Source of the DNA: Datisca glomerata
Taxonomy: Eukaryota; Streptophyta; Magnoliopsida; Cucurbitales; Datiscaceae
Length of the DNA stretch: 64,000 nucleotides
Direction of reading: 5' to 3'
NCBI GenBank assembly: GCA_003255025.1
Contig: QANY01003944.1
Coordinates: forward strand, 122,220-186,219
The notes beneath the pieces are model-generated. The model searched no databases. It saw only the letters and a program-made list of their open reading frames with translations, and was not told the DNA's origin. Numbering within the stretch: position 1 is the stretch's first letter; the number at the start of each line of letters is the position of its first letter. Shown piece after piece: positions 58,484-64,000 of this stretch. The translations under genes and the position numbers were made by a program.

Positions 58484-59333
58484 GTATGACTTTAATGATG
58501 TCTTTGGTTTGGTCTTATTATGAAAGAACAAAAAATTTATTTTAAGTTGTCACAAAGGCATTGAATTTGTTTATTTAGGTTTTGTGATATAGAACAGTTA
58601 CACTTTTGAGAGAGATTTTTGAATATTACCATTCTATCCCACATGTCATGATCTCGTAGTAGTGTGAGTAAGATGACTTAACAACTGTATCAACCTATAT
58701 TATTGTATCAACTTAGATTGTCATCGTTATGAAGAAACTTGTTGATATCATTCAGAATATAATTAAATAAACAATTCATGATATGAAAATGTGCTTAGGT
58801 CACCTTTTTAATAATATCTTAAATATAATTTAAATTATTTTAATGTCTCATTATCTTAGATATCTAATTATCAATTGAGTTCTGTTTAATAGAACAAATA
58901 AGAAATTGAAAGTATTATAGTATGTTCTGATAAGTCTTATATGTGTTTCACATGTCTAGAGTCCCACCCCATCCTTGTGGAGTACGTCTATTATCGAGAT
59001 TATTAAGATTAGTTCAGGCAACTCCTAGAGCCTCGGTCGACTCTTGAACGTCTAGCTAGGTGTCCTATCTCAAGGGTCTAGGTAATCGACCACTCAGGAC
59101 ATGTATATCAGGTTTAGTAAATTAGGTGGGTAGCCAAGGCATGTTGTTAGTGTAAACATAGAAGATAAAATTCATATGAATGTTGATTTTGATCAGAATA
59201 GTGATGACTCAATTTGATCGTGTTACTATTTGAATTAGGTATGTCTTTATTTGATAGTGTTAATATTTAAGTTTAATACTATGTCTCCCTTTGATAATGT
59301 TATTATCTATTTTGTTGTGAAAGTATAACCATC
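58484..59333. other. CACTA interior between cyclin fragment and transposase gene
   Basis: 58,484-58,600 is probably the cyclin intron carried along. 58,900-59,130 is less AT-rich ('gtcccaccccatccttgtgg', 'cctagagcctcggtcgactc') and unassigned. Leader of the Transposase_24 gene follows. Confidence 0.4.
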
Positions 59334-60890
59334 ATGGTCCGGGGTAGACGTTTGCACATAACTAAGGACGAGTTCGTTGGTGATCAAGATGCGACGCTCC
59401 CACTGAATTAGGAGGTATAACATTTATTTTATATTTCATACAAACTATTTTTCTTATTCATATAATGTCTGACATACAAAATAATGTTTTATACGTAGGT
59501 TAATCCTCCTCCTCTAGGCAAAAGGTTTGTGGACGGACACAATTAGCTCATATATAGAATCTACCTGAAGGGAAAAAAGTGAAAGTTGAATTCAACGCAG
59601 AAGGAAAACCGATCAAGGATCAAGCATCTATATATACGAGCTTTTTGGCTTCACTAGGATGCACCTACGATCTATGGCTGATCACCTATGAAAATTGAAA
59701 GAAAGTGCCTGAAATATACAAGAATGCAGTATCAGATATTGTGAGGGTATAAATATTTATTTGTAATTGTCTCTTCCATTATGTATTTATTAACTATACC
59801 TTTATAATTTTTCAAAGTAAATGGGAAGTTACCGATGCGAACCTAAAGTTTGCATTGTCTTTAATTAATAAGAGTTGGAAGAAAAAAGCAAATTGAGAAC
59901 AATGAATACGACAAAATATCTGAGCGAAGAAAAATGCCTAAGACATAAACCTGAGGAAGTTCCACAAGATCAGTGGAATGCTATTGTCCATTTTTGGTTC
60001 TCTTCTGAAGGAATGGTATTACAATATTTTCTTTTGACATTGAATTTTACGTGAAATAAATACTAATTTTGTTTCTCAAATAATAGGCTCGTAGTGAAAC
60101 AAACACTGCAATACGAGCAAAACAAAGTATACATCATTCTTTAGGAAGGAAAAGCTATGTTAAAAAACAAGATGAAATGGTACATAAATCTTTTTTTATT
60201 ATAAGTAATATTTTTTTTAGTATTGTGATCACAATGATAGACGGAGGTGTTAGGGAGAGAGCCCAATGCGGTCGAACTGTTTATGGAAATGCATAAACGC
60301 CAAGATGGGAATTGGGTAGATCAAGAATCTGCTTCGAGAGCTGTAAGAATTATTTTTAAGTCCATATTTGTCAATATTTTCTATTTTTTCAACTATACTT
60401 GTCACATATACGATTGAATTGTTTATTTGTATTGTAGGAGAAAATGCAAGAACTTATGGAACCCCAAATGCAATATGGGAATTATATCACCCCTAGAGAT
60501 GCATTTTCTGAAGTTATGGGTCTAGAGCATCCTGGACGAGTCCGTGGAATGGGACTAGGTCCAACTCCCACCAGTGTATTTGGATCGAAGAGCAGCCATC
60601 AGTTTTCTAAAAGATGCATTTGTTTCACGTGCAGAACATGAGAGAGTTAAGTCACAGCTCCATGAACTTCAAGATGGTCAAGTTCAACTTCAATTCCAAG
60701 TGGCGTACCTTATGAAAATGATACAAGTATAAAATCCTTCGTTCTCATTCCCCGGCGGTGATCATGTAAGATTTATAAGGAATATATACTTTATGTAATT
60801 ATAAATTATGTTTATTCCAACACTAATACTAATTTTATTCATTTTTATATGTTTATAGGATTCTGGAGATCCTCCCTCACCTTCATGATC
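59334..60890 (+). pseudogene. CACTA Transposase_24 (TNPA-like) gene, several exons, frameshifted
   Basis: This plant CACTA protein family (Pfam Transposase_24) accompanies TNP2 and is thought to bind the element ends. Exons separated by AT-rich introns are readable. 59,334-59,410 has 'MVRGRRLHITKDEFVGD'. 59,499-59,746 has 'GKKVKVEFNAEGKPIKDQAS' and 'LASLGCTYDLWLITYEN'. About 59,850-60,015 has 'PEEVPQDQWNAIVHFWFSSE'. 60,088-60,177 has 'RSETNTAIRAKQSIHHSLGR'. 60,242-60,343 follows. 60,438-60,730 has 'VMGLEHPGRVRGMGLGPTPT', the family's signature, then a frameshift and a coiled-coil tail. A few stops suggest it is inactive. Confidence 0.85.
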
Positions 60891-61560
60891 GCATAAAATT
60901 TGGTGAGGATGAAAAATACTATATTTGCTTAAGTTTGAACTTCTATAGCTTTATATTTAGAATTTGTGAATGTTTCAATTGGTTGATTCTGAATCTTTAA
61001 ATATTTGTCAATGTTTGAATTTGTGAACATTTAAAATGCAAGAAATTATTGATATTTGAATTGATAGATTCTGAACTGTTTAAATTTTTGTATTGATAGA
61101 TTCTGAAATATGGTGATATAGAATATTTTCTGAAACATGTATTTTTGAGAATTATGCGATGTTTAAAAAACAGAAAAAATTCTAGCCAAAATTTTAATTT
61201 ATAGCGGCGTTTTCGGAGGTTATAGAGGCAGTTCAAAATCGCTAAAAAATATTTATCGACGGTTTAAAACTGCAGGAAAAACCTAAAAATATTCTCCAAT
61301 CTCTAGGATTTTGGCGGCAGTTATAGTCGCCGGTAAATTAACTTTATCAATGGTTTACAACCGCCGCTAAAGAGAAACAAAACCGCCGGCAAAGACCCCC
61401 CGCCGGTAGTCCTCCGACGGTTGAAAAAATCACTGTCAAAAAACTTTACGGCAGTGGATAAGACGGCGGTTTTTGAACCGCCGCAAAACTCTATGGTGGC
61501 GGTTAAAACCACCATAAAAGATGACCAAAACCGTCGTGAATAACAATTTTTCTTGTAGTG

Positions 61561-61563
61561 TAA
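61561..61563. repeat. CACTA target duplication, right copy (TAA)
   Basis: taa directly after ..cttgtagtg, pairing with 57,619-57,621. Confidence 0.85.
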
Positions 61564-61830
61564 GTGGTTGGTTATTGTTATGTTTAACTTTTTATCTATT
61601 CCTTTGATTTTATAATCTGTGATTTTGACGTATCAGTTTTCTATTTATTTTTCTTCAGGTACCTAGTAAGATCTTTTGTGAGGCATTAAATCCAGTGGTT
61701 AGGGTAGCTATTGAAGGGCAAGGGTGAAAAGCTTAAACTTTATAGAAAGTTGTAGAAGTCATAGCAAGTTCGTTAATAAGAGTAAATGATGAAATTTTTA
61801 GACATAGGAATAATTTAGTTAACTTGTACG

Positions 61831-62160
61831 ATGAGTAGCTTATTTAGAAGTAATTCTTCTTGTAACAATATATCTACAATAAATATAATTTCTGACATAA
61901 TAAATGAAGAATGCGTTGAATATTTTGCTGATGATCATATAGATCATAAGGTTTATAAATCAACATGGTGTGGAGCTTCTTTTAAGCCACAACATCATGT
62001 AAAAATAATTAAAAAAAATATGTTATAGGAAAGGAGCGTGAAACTTGTCAGTTACTCTCTTATTATGCTATTAAACATCACATTTAAGAATGATACAAGT
62101 TTCTGCACTTTGGTTTAGTCCAAATTGGAGTAAAACTGGCTTTTAGCCGACAAACTGGCT
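61831..62160 (+). pseudogene. Pararetrovirus 2 movement protein fragments
   Basis: The frame 61,831-62,028 has 'YKSTWCGASFKP' near its end. After a frameshift at about 62,030 the next frame contains 'SYYAIKHHI', two stops, and 'FLHFGLVQIGVK' (to about 62,140). These two segments, in this order, resemble the 30K movement-protein core of caulimovirids. Stops and shifts are dense. No match to the movement protein at 36-37.6 kb is visible beyond the general pattern. Confidence 0.6.
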
Positions 62161-62164
62161 TTTA

Positions 62165-62880
62165 GCCAATGAAAGCCAACCCACTCCTATCCAACGACCT
62201 TTTGATGATATTGATTACATTCAGCAGATGGATGATACTGTTAAAATAAATTTCCAACCTTTCGAATCCAATCCCGAAATTAGGGAGCTGAGCCAGACTT
62301 GTACCCCTAGAAATTCTTTTTCTGGATCCATTGTTAATAATGAACAAGATCTTAAAATCCAATAATTATAACTAGAACTAAAAAATTTAAAAATGAAAAA
62401 TCTAAGACTTAAAAGTTTAGTCACTAATTCCCAAGTCAGTCAACTTATCTATGATAATAAGACTGAATAATTTGATGGATCTGAATCTCCTATCGCCTTT
62501 GACTTTCAAGGATTTTTACCTCATATTAATTCTCAACTCTTAGTTCTTACTATAGGCACCTTAAGTCATGAATACAAGTCTAATTGGGAGGGATTGACGC
62601 AACACATGAAGGACCCAACCATAAAAATTCTTTAGTTACTGTCTCTCCTTATAAAATTTCTAATGAGAGTCCTCGATAAAAAGGTTATTGAACAACTCAA
62701 TTATACTAATCAAAGTTTATAACAATCAGAAAATAATTAGACAAATTTGAGAATAAGGTTGATGATCTCCATGTACCTAAAACTGACGATACCCTAAAAG
62801 GAACTCAATCTCCTTTAATAAGTCACCCATATGTGTGTACCATGGAGGTGTCTGGATCACCCTTTGTAATGTAACTCGAA
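62165..62880 (+). pseudogene. Pararetrovirus 2 downstream coding remnant, partly coiled coil
   Basis: Fragments in a few frames: 'TPIQRPFDDIDYIQQMDD' (62,170-62,235), 'FDFQGFLPHINSQLL' (62,495-62,540) and 'LNYTNQSL' (62,697-62,720), followed by a heptad-like 'FENKVDDLHVPKTDD'. It probably encoded the end of the movement protein and the start of the next viral protein. No domain with a known function is visible. Confidence 0.4.
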
Positions 62881-62899
62881 GATAACAATGACGTACTTT

Positions 62900-64000
62900 A
62901 AACAAGACGTATCACTCATCTATCATAACGAGTCATCACATCACAAACCACCATGGTGAGTGATAAAGACTTGGGTGGACCTATGGTTGTTTGGGAACAC
63001 TTGGGAGGCTGTGGACTGGTAGGATTAGGGGCAAGGCTACGTCATATTGGAGAGGACATGCCCTCTTCTAGTATGATCACTCTGAACATTGAGGGTGTGC
63101 TACCCTCCCGCCTTGGGGACATGGTTTGGTCCTGAGAGATCCCTTTGAGAGGAAGTTTTGGGTGGATACCGTCATTGAGCCCCATCGGCTAGGCGTATTC
63201 CCCCTAGACCATTGTCACTCCACAAGACGCAAATGACGCCATTCGATTGACACATGTGAGATCCTTCTCTTATCCATTCTAAGCGTGATTAATTAGTTAA
63301 GGTGACGTGTTTAGATTGGTGAGCTTGTAACAAATCAATGGGTTAGTTGCTACGGTCCCCCCTCTTTTTATCATCTATGAAAGGAGGGCTTCTCCTTCAT
63401 TTTGGAGGATGAAAAAACCTTAGAGAGAGAAGCTCCCACTTTTAGAGAGAGAAAGCATTTTCGGTCACTTGCTAAGGATTAGATCACTCTCGCACTCACC
63501 CACGTCACACCTTGCTTCTACACTAGGTTTTGTAGAGGGGAGAGAGAGATAAAAAAACTGAGAACATTTCAAAAACTACTTAGAGATTGAACACCCATCT
63601 TGGCAAAAAAATGAGAAATGAGCTTTTTCTTCAGCAGGAAAGCTAGAACCATCAATGGAAGGGAGAGAAGAGTGGGTCAAGAGTTTGAAATTCTTGAAAG
63701 GATAATTTGATAACGACTTATTATGAGTGGAAGGTGAGTCACGGATATTATTGAAATAAAATTAGTGTAATAGTATCGTTTAGCAAAATAAGATTTTTTA
63801 GGGTATACTTATGGGGAACAGATCACCTTTGTTCTGACCACAGAAGATAAGGTGCAATTCCTTTTGCCATTCACTTTTGTTAATTTATTTATTTATTTTT
63901 CTTTTTTTTCTTTTTCTTTTTTAAATCCCGTAATCAAATCTGGACCATCCGTTGTCTAAACGGACAGTCCAAATGCAACATGATCCTCTCCTGTAGAGGA
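62900..64000. other. Unassigned sequence at the window end, LTR- or UTR-like
   Basis: It is less AT-rich around 62,950-63,250, then has 'tttttatcatctatgaaagg' and purine-rich leader-like sequence ('ttagagagagaagctcccac', 'tagagagagaaagc'). This could be the promoter and leader of an LTR or a gene beyond the window. A pyrimidine tract lies at 63,880-63,925. No coding motif was recognised in 62,953-63,135 or elsewhere. Confidence 0.35.

Larger units (their letters stand above)
57622..61560 (+). mobile_element. Complete CACTA (En/Spm) element carrying a cyclin gene fragment
   Basis: A 3939-bp element with both termini: CACTACAAGAAAAATAGTT at the left, CACTACAAGAAAAATTGTT as reverse complement at the right, and TAA on both sides. 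Subterminal regions (57,640-57,900 and 61,200-61,540) are dense in 'gcggcggttt'-type motifs in both orientations. Inside it carries an A-type cyclin gene fragment (58,113-58,483) and a Transposase_24 gene (59,334-60,890). TNP2, the cutting transposase, is absent, so the element is non-autonomous. The 5' 430 bp match the CACTA element at 11,045, making them one family. Confidence 0.95.
57000..62900 (+). mobile_element. Endogenous pararetrovirus 2 remnant, split by a CACTA element
   Basis: A promoter-like region with TATA (57,427) and leader lies at about 57,000-57,621. The CACTA element follows, then leader sequence and movement-protein fragments (61,564-62,160) and further coding-like fragments to about 62,870. 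The proteins differ clearly from those of pararetrovirus 1, so this is another caulimovirid lineage. Coat protein, protease, RT and RNase H were not found. The left boundary is a guess. Confidence 0.5.

Overview
The window is nuclear DNA of a flowering plant, most likely a eudicot. It is AT-rich and has almost no host coding sequence. Nearly everything recognisable is a transposable element, an endogenous pararetrovirus, or a fragment of a gene carried or cut by one. There is no intact host gene, no tRNA or rRNA gene and no CRISPR array. The evidence for a plant is a chloroplast ycf4 fragment, CACTA elements encoding TNP2 and Transposase_24, a plant hAT, L1-type LINEs with a CCHC ORF1 and an RNase H, Ty1/copia and Ty3/gypsy LTR elements, two caulimovirid remnants and a ribosome-inactivating-protein pseudogene.

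Layout. 1-1050: unassigned. 1.08-1.40 kb: LINE tail remnant (+). 1.40-10.0 kb: minus-strand copia element C (3' LTR, RNase H and RT), split inside RT by a plus-strand non-autonomous gypsy-like element at 3735-9181. 11.0-13.2 kb: 5' half of a CACTA element with a decayed TNP2 transposase. About 13.2-18.65 kb: 3' part of minus-strand copia element A. 18,690-28,326: minus-strand L1 LINE with imperfect 15-bp target duplications. It is interrupted by a chloroplast ycf4 fragment (about 19,800-20,145) and by a minus-strand LTR element in ORF1 (23,482-27,823). 28.3-29.8 kb: unassigned. 29.8-35.374 kb: 5' part of copia element B with its 5' LTR and tRNA-Met-type primer site. 35.4-42.3 kb: decayed florendovirus-like pararetrovirus (+). 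42.6-48.81 kb: minus-strand gypsy element with gag but no visible pol, full of short tandem repeats. 48.8-49.5 kb: truncated ribosome-inactivating-protein pseudogene (-). 49.86-53.28 kb: decayed hAT (-). 53.3-57 kb: AT-rich, microsatellites and small duplications. About 57.0-62.9 kb: a second, different pararetrovirus remnant (+). A complete 3939-bp CACTA element (57,622-61,560, TAA target duplication) sits inside its leader. 62.9-64 kb: unassigned.

How the pieces fit. The region is a stack of insertions whose order can be read from frames that resume across the inserts: gypsy-like into copia C, LTR element into LINE ORF1, plastid DNA into LINE ORF2, CACTA into pararetrovirus leader. The most notable item is the second CACTA element. 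Where its relatives carry TNP2 it holds a genomic piece of an A-type cyclin gene, two exons with splice sites, and it keeps a Transposase_24 gene. None of the coding regions looks functional as a whole. All coordinates of decayed elements are estimates from reading and were not aligned by computer.
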